From positions 1-64,000 of the forward strand of contig JAJEBU010000055.1 of NCBI GenBank assembly GCA_022822375.1: a stretch of DNA of 64,000 nt, written 5' to 3'. The notes under the pieces are model-generated. The model saw only the letters and a program-made list of their open reading frames with translations. It made no database searches and had not been told where the DNA came from. Shown piece after piece: positions 1 to 11,999 of this stretch. Each line of letters opens with the position of its first letter. Position 1 is the first letter of the stretch. The position numbers and the translations under genes were made by a program. This DNA comes from Dehalococcoidia bacterium (lineage in GTDB: Bacteria; Chloroflexota; Dehalococcoidia; Bin125).

Positions 1-1
1 G

Positions 2-73
2 GAGTTGGCCTACCTCCTCTGGCCAATGCAGATCGCAGAGCCCTCGGGCGCGTCGTTCAGCTTCCCCGAGTAG
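2..73 (+). CDS. C-terminal fragment of an upstream CDS (possibly ABC transporter component), truncated by window edge
   Basis: Open frame from base 2 to TAG at 71-73, followed by SD-like GGAAGGAG and the ABC ATPase start; too short to identify. Confidence 0.3.
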   Translation, partial: ELAYLLWPMQIAEPSGASFSFPE

Positions 74-103
74 GTGCTGACGGAGGATGGAAGGAGCCGA
101 CCA

Positions 104-943
104 ATGACGCTGAGGAACGGTGCAACAAACGGCGCGGCCGCAATTTCAGCGCGCAACGTGGGCGTCAGCATCGACGCGGCACGTTTGCTCGACGGCGTCG
201 ACCTCTCCGCCGAGCGAGGTCGGTTCGTGGGACTGATCGGCCCCAACGGTGCGGGCAAGTCAACGCTGCTGCGCGCGATGGCGAGTGTGCTCCGATATCA
301 GGACGGGGCCGTGTCGCTCTTCGGCCGAGACCTCGAGGCGCTGTCCTCGCGACGAATCGCGGAACTGTTGGCGCTGCTGCCTCAATCGCCGCCGTACTCG
401 CCGGGTTTCACCGCCGTCGAGCTTGTCCTGATGGGTCGCTATCCGCACCTGGGACGCTTCCAGGTCGAAGGACGCGACGACGAACGGATCGCGCATGAGT
501 CGATGCGCCTGACAGAGACCGACGCATTCCACGAGCGCAGCGTCGACACCCTCTCAGGCGGCGAACGGCAGCGCGTGTTCCTTGCGCGAGCGCTCGCGCA
601 GCAGCCGCAAATCCTGCTGCTGGATGAGCCGACGTCCAACCTCGACATCCTGCATCAGCTCAAGATCCTGTCCCTCGTCCGCCGCCTCGTCGATGACGGC
701 TTGACCGTCGTGACCGCGATTCATGACCTCAACCTGGCCGCCCGCTTCTGCGATCGGCTGGTGCTCCTGGAGGGCGGCCGCGTCGTCGCCGACGGAGCGC
801 CTGAAGCGGTGATCAGGCCCGACGTGGTCGAGCGTGCATTCGGCGTCCGCTCCGCGGTCTACCGAGATCCCGCCACTGGAGCGCTCGCGGTGAGCCTGAT
901 CGAGCCAGTCGGAACGGAGGCCGCTGATGCCGCCAGAGTCTGA
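104..943 (+). CDS. ABC transporter ATP-binding protein, FecE/BtuD type (iron-siderophore/cobalamin)
   Basis: Walker A GPNGAGKST, signature LSGGERQR, Walker B ILLLDEPTSNLD; ATG at 104 preceded by GGAAGGAG; next to cob genes. Confidence 0.88.
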   Translation: MTLRNGATNGAAAISARNVGVSIDAARLLDGVDLSAERGRFVGLIGPNGAGKSTLLRAMASVLRYQDGAVSLFGRDLEALSSRRIAELLALLPQSPPYSPGFTAVELVLMGRYPHLGRFQVEGRDDERIAHESMRLTETDAFHERSVDTLSGGERQRVFLARALAQQPQILLLDEPTSNLDILHQLKILSLVRRLVDDGLTVVTAIHDLNLAARFCDRLVLLEGGRVVADGAPEAVIRPDVVERAFGVRSAVYRDPATGALAVSLIEPVGTEAADAARV

Positions 944-1508
944 CCCATCCGAACGACCGACGCGCGGAGCGCCGTCCGGTCCGCGCGTGCGCAAGGGTCT
1001 CGTGATCGTCAACACCGGCAACGGCAAGGGCAAGACGACCGCGGCATTGGGCCTGCTCTTCCGCGCTTGGGGACGCGGACTCGACGTGCGGATGTTCCAG
1101 TTCATCAAGCACTCCACCGCACGCTTCGGCGAGCACCGCGCGGCAGACAAGATCGGCCTGCGGATCGAGGCGATGGGCGACGGCTTCACCTGGCTGTCCA
1201 AGGACATGGACGAGACCACCGCCCTCGCGCAGGAGCAGTGGCGCCGCTGTCGCGAAGTGATCCTGAGCGGCCCGGAGGACGTCATCGTCCTCGACGAGTT
1301 CACCTACGCGATGCACTACGGCTGGGTCGACACGCAGGAGGTCATCGACACCCTGCGCCAGCGTCCGCCGCAGATGCACGTCGTGATCACCGGCCGCAAC
1401 GCGCCCAAAGAACTGATCGAACACTCAGACCTCGTCACCGAGATGACGCTGATCAAGCATCCGCTTGAGGACCAGGGCATCAAGGCCCAACCAGGCATCG
1501 AGTTTTAG
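927..1508 (+). CDS. cobO: Cob(I)yrinic acid a,c-diamide adenosyltransferase (CobO/BtuR family)
   Basis: KGLVIVNTGNGKGKTTAALGLLFRAWGRG P-loop, VIVLDEFTYAMHYGW. Confidence 0.92.
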   Translation: MPPESDPSERPTRGAPSGPRVRKGLVIVNTGNGKGKTTAALGLLFRAWGRGLDVRMFQFIKHSTARFGEHRAADKIGLRIEAMGDGFTWLSKDMDETTALAQEQWRRCREVILSGPEDVIVLDEFTYAMHYGWVDTQEVIDTLRQRPPQMHVVITGRNAPKELIEHSDLVTEMTLIKHPLEDQGIKAQPGIEF

Positions 1509-1517
1509 GCGCCGCCG

Positions 1518-2579
1518 ATGTCGACGATCGAACATGTCGTTCAGGCAATCGAGCCGCTCGATCACGCGTCAATGGAGGCTGCGGCGTCCCGTCAGCAACA
1601 GCTCACCAAGCCGGCCGGCAGCCTGGGACGGCTCGAAACACTCTCCATCCAACTTGCCGGCATCCAGAGCACCGCGCGGCCCGCGACCGAGCGAAAGCGC
1701 CTGATCCTCGCCGCGGCGGACCACGGTGTCGCCGCTAATGGCGTCAGCAGCTATCCGCAGGACGTCACCGCTCAGATGGTGCGGAACTTCCTCGCGGGAG
1801 GCGCAGCCGTGAACGTCCTCGCGCGCCACGCCGGATTGGACCTCACCATCGTTGACGCCGGCATGGTGAGGCCGCTGGAGCCGTCGCCGCAGCTCAAGGT
1901 CGTCCGCTTCGGGCCCGGCACGAGAAACATCGCAACGGGTCCGGCGATGTCCCGCGAAATCGCAGAGGCGACCGTGCTCGCCGGCATCGCCCTGGCGCAG
2001 GAGGCGGCGTCCGATGCAGAAATCCTGGCCGTCGGTGAGATGGGGATCGCCAACACGACCTCCGCGGCGGCCGTTGTGTCTTGCTTGAGCGGTCGTTCGC
2101 CAGCCGAGACCACCGACCGCGGCGCATCACGCACGGACCAGGAGTTGGCAGCGAAGGTCGCGGTGGTTCAGCAAGCCATCGCCGTGAACGACCCCGATCG
2201 ATCAGACGGCCTCGACGTCCTGCGCAGCGTTGGAGGCTTCGAGATCGGTGTGCTGGCAGGCGTCATGATCGGCGCGGCGGCGAGCCGCACGCCGATCATC
2301 CTGGATGGAGCCATCACAGCCGCCTCGGCGCTCATCGCGCAGGCGCTGGCGCCGCTCAGCGCGAACTACATGATCGCCGGGCACCGCTCGGTCGAGCGCG
2401 GCCACGCGGTCGCGTTGCGCCAACTCGGACTGGTGCCGCTGTTGGACCTCGATCTGCGTCTCGGCGAAGGCTCTGGAGCGGTCCTCGCACTGGGCCTCGT
2501 GGACGCCGCGGCGGCGTGCCTGAACGAGATGGCCACGTTCTCAGAGGCTGGCGTCTCGGATCAGACCTCGGCGCCATGA
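1518..2579 (+). CDS. cobT: Nicotinate-nucleotide--dimethylbenzimidazole phosphoribosyltransferase
   Basis: LTKPAGSLGRLE, AADHGVAANGVSSYPQDVTAQMV, GEMGIANTTSAAAV, GGFEIGVLAGVMIGAA motifs. Confidence 0.93.
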   Translation: MSTIEHVVQAIEPLDHASMEAAASRQQQLTKPAGSLGRLETLSIQLAGIQSTARPATERKRLILAAADHGVAANGVSSYPQDVTAQMVRNFLAGGAAVNVLARHAGLDLTIVDAGMVRPLEPSPQLKVVRFGPGTRNIATGPAMSREIAEATVLAGIALAQEAASDAEILAVGEMGIANTTSAAAVVSCLSGRSPAETTDRGASRTDQELAAKVAVVQQAIAVNDPDRSDGLDVLRSVGGFEIGVLAGVMIGAAASRTPIILDGAITAASALIAQALAPLSANYMIAGHRSVERGHAVALRQLGLVPLLDLDLRLGEGSGAVLALGLVDAAAACLNEMATFSEAGVSDQTSAP

Positions 2580-3331
2580 GCAGCCTGCGCACGGCAATCG
2601 GCTTTCTGACCATTCTGCCCGTCGCGCCCAAACGCGCGCCGACTGGCGCTGACCGCGCGTGGTTTCCTCTGGTCGGACTGCTGATCGGCGCGTGCCTCGT
2701 GGGAATCGACGCTGCCGCCCGAGAACTCGTGCCGCCGTTGGTGGTCGGTGCCCTGTTGCTCTCGGCGTTGCTCATCCTCACCCGCGGACTGCACATGGAG
2801 GGTTGGCTGGACTGCTGCGACGGGCTGCTCGGCGGACACACGCCGGCCGACCGCCTGCGCATCCTGCGCGACACGCATGTGGGCGCGTTCGCGGTCATTG
2901 GCGGCGGTGCGCTGATCGTGCTCCAATGGAGCCTGCTCGCCAGCCTGCCGGACGGCGCGCGGATCGGCCTGCTGCTGGTATGTCCCTGTTTCGGACGCCT
3001 GGCGATGCTGGCTGCAATGGACGTCTTCCCATACGTCCGCACCGACGGCCTCGGCAGCGCGTTCACCGTTGGGCGTCACTGGCGTCACATGGCATGCGGC
3101 GGCGCGACCGCGCTGCTGGCGGCCGGACTCGCGCTCGGACCGGGTGGACTCGCCGTCTGCAGCATCGTCCTCGCAGTTGCACTCCTTGCGGGACGCTGGA
3201 TCAGCCGACTCCTCGGTGGCCTGACTGGCGACGCGTACGGCGCGATCAACCAGATCGGCGAGGTGACGACACTGATGCTCGGCCTCGCGCTTGCGCCTGT
3301 GCTGCCCAACCTGTTCAACTCTGTCATCTGA
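2576..3331 (+). CDS. cobS: Adenosylcobinamide-GDP ribazoletransferase
   Basis: FLTILPV..., HMEGWLDCCDGLLGG..., LRDTHVGAFAV motifs; ATGA overlap with cobT stop. Confidence 0.92.
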   Translation: MSSLRTAIGFLTILPVAPKRAPTGADRAWFPLVGLLIGACLVGIDAAARELVPPLVVGALLLSALLILTRGLHMEGWLDCCDGLLGGHTPADRLRILRDTHVGAFAVIGGGALIVLQWSLLASLPDGARIGLLLVCPCFGRLAMLAAMDVFPYVRTDGLGSAFTVGRHWRHMACGGATALLAAGLALGPGGLAVCSIVLAVALLAGRWISRLLGGLTGDAYGAINQIGEVTTLMLGLALAPVLPNLFNSVI

Positions 3332-3356
3332 TAGCGGTGAGACGATCGGAATCCTG

Positions 3357-3992
3357 ATGGAACCGACGACCTGGTACCTGATCAGACATGGGGAGACCGC
3401 CTGGAACCGTGAGCTTCGCATCCAGGGCGCGACCGATGTGCCGCTCAACGACATCGGTCGAGCTCAGGCTGCTGCGCTGTTGCACCGCCTCGGCTCGGTG
3501 GCCTGGGATTCCGTCTACGCCAGCGACCTTGCCCGCGCCGTCGAGACTGCGCAGATCGCGACCAGGCGCGCCGAGTCCTCCATCCACCGATGCCCGGAGC
3601 TTCGAGAACTCTCCTACGGACGCTGGGAAGGCCTCACCTCGGCTGAGGCACAGGCGCTCGATCCCACGGACTACCAGAATCGCTTCGACGGGCGGCGCGA
3701 AGACTTCGCCGCCCCCGGCGGAGAGACCTCCGGCCAACTGCTCAAGCGGGTCCGACGCTTCCACGACGCAGCCCGCCTGCGGCATACGTCAGGCCAGCGC
3801 ATCCTCGTCTGCGGGCACGGCGGATCGCTGCGGGCGCTGCTCGTCTGCCTGTTGAATCTGCCCGCAACCAGCCTATGGAGCTTCGATCTCTCCAATGCCA
3901 GCCTGTCCATCGTGAAGGCATGGCCGCAAGCAGCCGTGCTCGAATGTTGGAACGACATCAGCCACTTGTCGGAGTTGGGGTCGCCGAGATGA
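3357..3992 (+). CDS. Histidine phosphatase family protein, probable alpha-ribazole phosphatase (CobC-like)
   Basis: WYLIRHGETAWN RHG motif, CGHGG; inside cob cluster. Confidence 0.85.
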   Translation: MEPTTWYLIRHGETAWNRELRIQGATDVPLNDIGRAQAAALLHRLGSVAWDSVYASDLARAVETAQIATRRAESSIHRCPELRELSYGRWEGLTSAEAQALDPTDYQNRFDGRREDFAAPGGETSGQLLKRVRRFHDAARLRHTSGQRILVCGHGGSLRALLVCLLNLPATSLWSFDLSNASLSIVKAWPQAAVLECWNDISHLSELGSPR

Positions 3993-4522
3993 GCAGCCGA
4001 CTGACCCTCATCCTGGGCGGCGCGCGGGCCGGCAAGAGCAGCCTCGCACAACGAATCGCGTCCGAGTGCGGCGGACGCGTCCTCATGCTCGCAACCGCCG
4101 AGCCGCTCGACGACGACATGGCGTCGCGCATTGCCCGTCACCAGGCAGATCGCCCCAGCAGCTGGCGCACCATCGAGGAGCCGCTCAACCTCGTTGACGC
4201 CCTGACCCCGTTTCCACGCTGCGACATCGTCCTGCTCGACTGTCTGACCCTGTGGGTGAGCAATCTGCTGATGCGCAACGAATCGACTGACGCTTCGCTC
4301 GAAGCCGCCGCGCTCCTGGAGCACATCGCCGCCAACGACGCCCAGTGGATCGTGGTCAGCAATGAGGTCGGACTCGGAATCGTGCCCGGCTCGCTCCTCG
4401 GCCGCCGCTTCGCCGATGAGCTGGGGCGTGTCAACCAGCTGTTCGCTGCCGCCGCTGATGACGTGGCGTTCGTCGCCGCTGGGTTGCCCGTCTGGCTCAA
4501 GGCTGGGCCTGGTAGCAGCTAG
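3989..4522 (+). CDS. cobU: Adenosylcobinamide kinase/adenosylcobinamide-phosphate guanylyltransferase
   Basis: LILGGARAGKSSLAQRIA P-loop, VVSNEVGLGIVP, GRVNQLFAAAADDV; ATGA overlap with previous gene. Confidence 0.92.
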   Translation: MSSRLTLILGGARAGKSSLAQRIASECGGRVLMLATAEPLDDDMASRIARHQADRPSSWRTIEEPLNLVDALTPFPRCDIVLLDCLTLWVSNLLMRNESTDASLEAAALLEHIAANDAQWIVVSNEVGLGIVPGSLLGRRFADELGRVNQLFAAAADDVAFVAAGLPVWLKAGPGSS

Positions 4523-4548
4523 ACTGTTCGCGGAGAGCGAGGACGTTC

Positions 4549-5073
4549 ATGAGCACCGCCGCATTCATCAAAGCCAACCTGGCCTTTGTCCACGCCGCGC
4601 TTGTTGATGCCCGCAACGGCACCGACGACCAGCTGCACTTCGTGCCCGAAGGCGGCAGCCATTCGATCGCCTGGTGCCTCTGGCACACCTCACGCGTCGA
4701 AGACCTGGTGATGAGCAACGTCACCGGACAGCCGCCGGTCTGGAGCGAAGAATGGGCCGACAAGACTGGCCTGCCGTTCAAGGGCTTCGGCACGAACATG
4801 TCGGACGACGAGGCGCAAGATGTCCACGTCGGCAGCATTGCGGCGTTGGGCGAGTACCAGGACGCGGTCTTCGCCCGCACCAACGACTACCTCGACGGTG
4901 CGTCGGACGAGGAGTTGGAGCGTCAGATACCGGCCCGCGACGGCACGGAAAGTGTCGGCGAAGCAATCTCGCTGCATATGATGGGCCACTTCAACGGTCA
5001 CCGCGGCGAGATCAACACGCTGCGTGGAATGCAGGGCATGCCGACCGTGATGGCTGCCCAAGGCACGCATTAG
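4549..5073 (+). CDS. DinB superfamily protein
   Basis: SIAWCLWHTSRVEDL..., HMMGHFNGHRGEINTLRGMQG histidine pattern typical of DinB-like domains. Confidence 0.75.
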   Translation: MSTAAFIKANLAFVHAALVDARNGTDDQLHFVPEGGSHSIAWCLWHTSRVEDLVMSNVTGQPPVWSEEWADKTGLPFKGFGTNMSDDEAQDVHVGSIAALGEYQDAVFARTNDYLDGASDEELERQIPARDGTESVGEAISLHMMGHFNGHRGEINTLRGMQGMPTVMAAQGTH

Positions 5074-5085
5074 GTTCCGCGCGAG

Positions 5086-5754
5086 ATGCCTGACGAGTCC
5101 GGCGGCCCTGCCAGCTACGTCGACAGGGACAACGAATCGCCCGCTGCCCGCGAGGTACGCGAGGCCGTGCGCATCCACGACATCCAGACGCTCCCGGCAG
5201 ACATCGGCCGTTGGCGTGCGGCCGTCTTGATCGGTCTCTTGCCCTACAACGATCCCGCGGTCGTGCTGACCGTCCGATCTCACGAGGTGGAACATCACAA
5301 GGGCGAAATCTCGTTCCCGGGCGGTGCGCTGGATTCGATCGATGAACACCCCATGGCCGCTGCCTTGCGCGAGGCGGACGAAGAGGTCGGTCTGCGGCCC
5401 GAACACGTCGAAGTACTGGGCGAGCAGTCCCACTACCGCACGATGTCCGACTTTCACGTGACGCCCTACGTCGGATTGATCGACCGCGCGCCGTATCCGT
5501 TCCGTCCGCTGGCCATTGAGGTTGGCGAGATCATCACGCCGACGCTCACCCACCTGCTCGATCCTGCCAACGTCAAGTTCGAGCGGCGCGAGCGTGATGG
5601 TCAGGCGTTCTTCATGCGCGAGTACTGGTACGACGGTCACCGAATCTTCGGCGCCACGGCGACGATGCTGGGCCGCTTCCTCGACGACATCGCGCGACTG
5701 CGCGGCCTGCCGATCCCTTCGCCCGACTCTGCGCCCGACTCTGCGCACGGCTGA
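5086..5754 (+). CDS. NUDIX hydrolase, probable CoA pyrophosphatase-like
   Basis: Nudix-box-like GGALDSIDEHPMAAALREADEEVGL. Confidence 0.87.
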   Translation: MPDESGGPASYVDRDNESPAAREVREAVRIHDIQTLPADIGRWRAAVLIGLLPYNDPAVVLTVRSHEVEHHKGEISFPGGALDSIDEHPMAAALREADEEVGLRPEHVEVLGEQSHYRTMSDFHVTPYVGLIDRAPYPFRPLAIEVGEIITPTLTHLLDPANVKFERRERDGQAFFMREYWYDGHRIFGATATMLGRFLDDIARLRGLPIPSPDSAPDSAHG

Positions 5755-5786
5755 GACGCGCGAAGGCAAGCTACGCTAGATATCCC

Positions 5787-5862
5787 GGGGCCGTAGCTCA
5801 GCCGGGAGAGCGCCGCCCTTGCACGGCGGAGGTCAGGGGTTCGAATCCCCTCGGCTCCACCA
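5787..5862 (+). tRNA. tRNA-Ala (anticodon TGC), CCA encoded
   Basis: GGGGCCG/CGGCTCC acceptor stem, anticodon arm CCGCC-CTTGCAC-GGCGG, T-arm GGTTCGAATCC, terminal ACCA. Confidence 0.96.
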
Positions 5863-5931
5863 ACACATTCCGCACAACGCGAGTGTCGGGATGCACATCG
5901 GTCGCCGCCAGTCCTGTGCTACGATCTCCTC

Positions 5932-6052
5932 GAGCTGGTGATCAGAGCGCGGTGGCACCACCCGTTCCCATCCCGAACACGGAAGTGAAACGCCGTAGCG
6001 CCGACGATACTGGGGGGGCAACCCCCTGCGGAAAATAGGCCATCGCCAGCTC
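5932..6052 (+). rRNA. rrf: 5S ribosomal RNA
   Basis: GAGCTGG/CCAGCTC terminal stem; CCCATCCCGAACACGGAAGTGAAACGCCGTAGCGCCGA core. Confidence 0.94.
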
Positions 6053-6066
6053 GCTTCCGACAACTG

Positions 6067-6099
6067 ACCGCCCGGCGTCTCCCTGAGGCGTCGGGCGGT
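6067..6099 (+). terminator. Hairpin downstream of 5S rRNA
   Basis: ACCGCCCG ... CGGGCGGT inverted repeat just after the 5S 3' end; no strong U-tract. Confidence 0.5.
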
Positions 6100-6239
6100 A
6101 CTCGTTTGGAGGTTGGGCAGGCGGTTGCACGCAATCAGGACAGCCGCTCCACTGTGATACGATTCGGCAAACCCCAGAAAGGAGACGGGGCAGATGGCTG
6201 CGCCCACCGCAACACCCGCCCGCCCCAACTCACCATCCA

Positions 6240-7625
6240 TTGACCACTCCCAGCACTGACATCGCCCCCAACCCATCGGAGATCGGGTCCGCCGAGCCAA
6301 GCACGATGGAGGAGCTCCTCGCCGAACCCGGTCGCGAACCGCTGAACCCGCGTCGCGGCGACATCGTCGAAGGCATCGTCGTTCACTGGTCCGGCTCCGT
6401 TCTGATCGTCAACGTCGGCGCGAAGTCTGAAGGCGTCGTCCATTACGAAGAAATGCGCTCGCTGACTGACAGCGAACGCGAATCGTTGAAGACCGGCGAT
6501 GGAGTCCCGGTCTACGTGACGGACTCGGAGCTCGAGGGCGGCTCCCTGGAACTGTCGATCGACCGCGCGCGCGGCGAGCAGGGCTGGCACGAGCTGCAGC
6601 GCCGCTTCGACGAGAACGAAGTCTTCGACGCCCGCGTCACCGGTTCCAACAAGGGCGGACTGCTCGTCAACGTCGAAGGCGTCAACGCCTTCGTCCCGCT
6701 CTCCCAGATTGTCGAGATCACCGGCGACCGCGAGCAGGCCATCGCCCAGCTGACTTCCTACGAAGGTCGCTCGCTGCGCTTCAAGGTGATTGAGATCAAC
6801 CGCCGTCGCAACCGCGTCATCCTCTCAGAGCGCGCCGCGGTCCAGGAATGGCGCGCCGAGCAGAAGGACCGCCTGCTCGAAGAGCTGCAGGAAGGCGAGA
6901 TTCGCACCGGCCGCGTCTCCAGCATTCGATCCTTCGGCGTCTTCGTCGACCTCGGCGGCGCCGACGGCCTGGCTCACCTCTCCGAACTGAGCTGGGAACG
7001 CGACATCGACCCCGAGACGATGTTCAGCATCGGCCAGACGATCGACGTCTACATCACCAAGATCGACAAGGAATCCAAGAAGATCGGCCTCTCCGTTCGC
7101 CGCGCCGCCCCCGAACAGTGGGACGAAATGGTGGACAAGTTCGAAGTCGGCGAGATCGTGCCGTCCGTGGTGACCAAACTGGTCGCCTTCGGCGCCTTCG
7201 CCCGACTCGAAGGTCCAGTCGAGGGCCTGGTGCACGTATCCGAGCTGGCCGACCGTCGGATCACGCATCCGCGTGAGGTCGTCCTGGAGAACGACATCAT
7301 CCCGGCCAAGATCGTCCGCATCGAGCGCGACCGACACCGTCTGGGACTGTCATTGCGGCAGGCCCGCTCGGACGCCGAACGCGTCGGCTGGGTCTTCAAC
7401 CAGGACGGCGGGATCACCCGCATGCCAGACGAGGTCGCCGAGCGCTTCGGTGTCGAGCAAGAGGCCTACACGCCGCCGCCCGCACCGCCGGAGCCAGAGC
7501 CGAGCCCGGCGCGCAGCGACAGCGCCGCAGCGTCCGAACCCGAGCAGGAGCCAGTCCGGGCGATGACCGCCATGCAAGAGGCGCTCGAAGCAGCCGGACT
7601 CACCGAGCAGGACGAAGGCTCTTAG
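6240..7625 (+). CDS. rpsA: 30S ribosomal protein S1, four S1 domains
   Basis: Four S1/OB repeats including GDIVEGIVVHWSGSVLIVNVGAKSEGVV and IRTGRVSSIRSFGVFVDLGGADGLAHLSEL; start uncertain (TTG 6240 or ATG 6306). Confidence 0.9.
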   Translation: MTTPSTDIAPNPSEIGSAEPSTMEELLAEPGREPLNPRRGDIVEGIVVHWSGSVLIVNVGAKSEGVVHYEEMRSLTDSERESLKTGDGVPVYVTDSELEGGSLELSIDRARGEQGWHELQRRFDENEVFDARVTGSNKGGLLVNVEGVNAFVPLSQIVEITGDREQAIAQLTSYEGRSLRFKVIEINRRRNRVILSERAAVQEWRAEQKDRLLEELQEGEIRTGRVSSIRSFGVFVDLGGADGLAHLSELSWERDIDPETMFSIGQTIDVYITKIDKESKKIGLSVRRAAPEQWDEMVDKFEVGEIVPSVVTKLVAFGAFARLEGPVEGLVHVSELADRRITHPREVVLENDIIPAKIVRIERDRHRLGLSLRQARSDAERVGWVFNQDGGITRMPDEVAERFGVEQEAYTPPPAPPEPEPSPARSDSAAASEPEQEPVRAMTAMQEALEAAGLTEQDEGS

Positions 7626-7842
7626 CGTTCGCGTTGCAGCGGCTGCCATATCACGCTCCTGCGTGTCTACGCGCTGCTGCCCCGCGTCTGACTCGATATC
7701 CGCGTGTGCGGCGAGCATCCGACCGCTCCACAACAGACGCACAAGCATCGGCCGCCAGTGCGTTCGCCCCGCCGATGCTCTGATAAGCTGAGCAATGTCC
7801 CCCAGGCGGACGCTCCGTCCGGAATGGACCTTGGAGACTGCC

Positions 7843-10437
<2,595 letters not shown>

Positions 10438-10456
10438 GCAGGCTTCGGCACTCGCG

Positions 10457-10843
10457 TCACGCCCCCTCGGGACGCTGGACCAACACCCAGCCGTTCCCAT
10501 CCCGATCGTGAAACAGCGCTTGGGTGCCCCACATCTGCTGGGTCGGAGGCTCCGAGAACTCGACGCCCTTGCCAGACCAGTCTGCGTATGTGGCGTCGAT
10601 GTCGTCCGTCCAGAGCACATAGCCGCTCGATGATCCCGGCTGCGCGCCGTCTGGATCGAAGGCGCCGAAGTTGGCCAGCACGAACTGAACCTCATCCTCG
10701 GGCAGCTTGACGGTGATCCAGCGCAACTCCGGTCCCATCGGGTCGTCCATCACCTTCTCCATCCCCAGCTTCTCCGTGTACCAGCTCAGCGCTGCTTGCT
10801 GGTCCGAGACCTGGATCGGGACGATGGAGAGATGGACGGACAC
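10457..10843 (-). CDS. VOC (glyoxalase/bleomycin resistance/dioxygenase) superfamily protein
   Basis: VSDQQAALSWYTEKLGMEKV..., ALFHDRDGNGWVLVQ. Confidence 0.85.
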   Translation of the reverse strand: MSVHLSIVPIQVSDQQAALSWYTEKLGMEKVMDDPMGPELRWITVKLPEDEVQFVLANFGAFDPDGAQPGSSSGYVLWTDDIDATYADWSGKGVEFSEPPTQQMWGTQALFHDRDGNGWVLVQRPEGA

Positions 10844-10874
10844 GATGGCTTCCTCTCGCGGGTCGCTGTGGCGA

Positions 10875-11999
10875 TCAGGGCACGGGACCGCGGCTCGCGT
10901 CGTCGCGCCATGCGAGCACGCTCTGCAGCAGCCCCAGACCGATGAAGAATACCAACAGCGACGAGTTGCCCGTGCTGATGAACGGCAGCGGAATCCCCGT
11001 GACCGGAATCAGCCGCACGTTGATCGCCACGTTGATGAACACCTGGATCGCAATCACCGTGATCATCCCGACCGCCAACAGCTGGCCTAACGGCTCGCCG
11101 GCCTTGCCCGCGACCCGCAGCATGCGGAACAGCAGCAGGAGAAACAGCGCGAACAACGCCATCGCGCCGACGAACCCCAACTCCTCGCTGAGTACGCTGA
11201 AAATGAAGTCCGTCGTCTGAATGCGGACGAAGTCGAGCTGCGTCTGCGTGCCCTCGGTCAATCCCTGGCCCCACAACCCACCCGAGCCAACTGACGTTTC
11301 CGCCTGGATCACGTTGAAGCCGGCGCCCTGCGGGTCGGACTCAGGATCGATGAACGCGCGAATCCGATCGCGCTGATAGTCCTGTACTCCCGCCGCCAGC
11401 CCGACCGGGACGAGGCAGAGCCCCACGGCCAGCAGCATCGCGTAGTGGCGGATGCGCGCGCCGGCGAACAGCGTCATGATCAGCCAGAGCGCCATGAACA
11501 CGACCGCCGACCCAGCGTCTGGCTCGATGAACACCAGCAACGCCGGCAAGGCGGCGATGCCCAACGAGGCAAGGAACAGCTTCAGCTCGTTCAAGCGATC
11601 ACGGTAGTCGGTCAGGAACTTGCTGAGTCCGATAATGGTCATCAGCTTGCCGATCTCCGACGCCTGGACGACGGTGAATCCCAGATCAAACCAACGCCGC
11701 GAGCCAAACTCCTCCGACCCCAAGAACAGCACCGCGATCAGCACCAGGATGCCGAAGCCGTAGGCAATCCAGCCCAGCGCGTCGATCAGGCGATAGTCGA
11801 TCCTCGTGATCGCCACCATCAGTAGCGCTCCGACCACAGCAAAGATGATGTGCCGCTGGACCGCCGACGACAGCACGACGCCCTCGGTTCCACGCGGCAG
11901 CGAGGCGGAGTAGATGACCAACGCTCCGTAGCCCGCCAGCGCCAGCGCGGCGATAAGGATGAGCGGATCGAAGTGACGCCAGGAGTAGCCCGCCATCAC
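10875..11999 (-). CDS. rodA: SEDS peptidoglycan polymerase RodA
   Basis: Polytopic SEDS protein; FIEPDAGSAVVFMALWL, FIFSVLSEELGFVGA, GIPLPFISTGNSSLL. Confidence 0.93.
   Translation of the reverse strand: MMAGYSWRHFDPLILIAALALAGYGALVIYSASLPRGTEGVVLSSAVQRHIIFAVVGALLMVAITRIDYRLIDALGWIAYGFGILVLIAVLFLGSEEFGSRRWFDLGFTVVQASEIGKLMTIIGLSKFLTDYRDRLNELKLFLASLGIAALPALLVFIEPDAGSAVVFMALWLIMTLFAGARIRHYAMLLAVGLCLVPVGLAAGVQDYQRDRIRAFIDPESDPQGAGFNVIQAETSVGSGGLWGQGLTEGTQTQLDFVRIQTTDFIFSVLSEELGFVGAMALFALFLLLLFRMLRVAGKAGEPLGQLLAVGMITVIAIQVFINVAINVRLIPVTGIPLPFISTGNSSLLVFFIGLGLLQSVLAWRDDASRGPVP

Noticed and set aside
554-1424. Minus-strand ORFs opposite the ABC ATPase and cobO
   Set aside because: Low-complexity shadow ORFs typical of high-GC coding DNA; no recognisable motifs, plus-strand genes are clear.
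2081-2575. N-terminal extension of the cobS ORF
   Set aside because: Out-of-frame translation of cobT (Arg/Gly/Ala-rich); CobS starts at ATG 2576.
2561-3454. 297-aa minus ORF opposite cobS
   Set aside because: Shadow ORF with biased composition and no domain.
5833-6300. Minus-strand ORFs over tRNA-Ala/5S
   Set aside because: They overlap clearly recognisable RNA genes on the plus strand.
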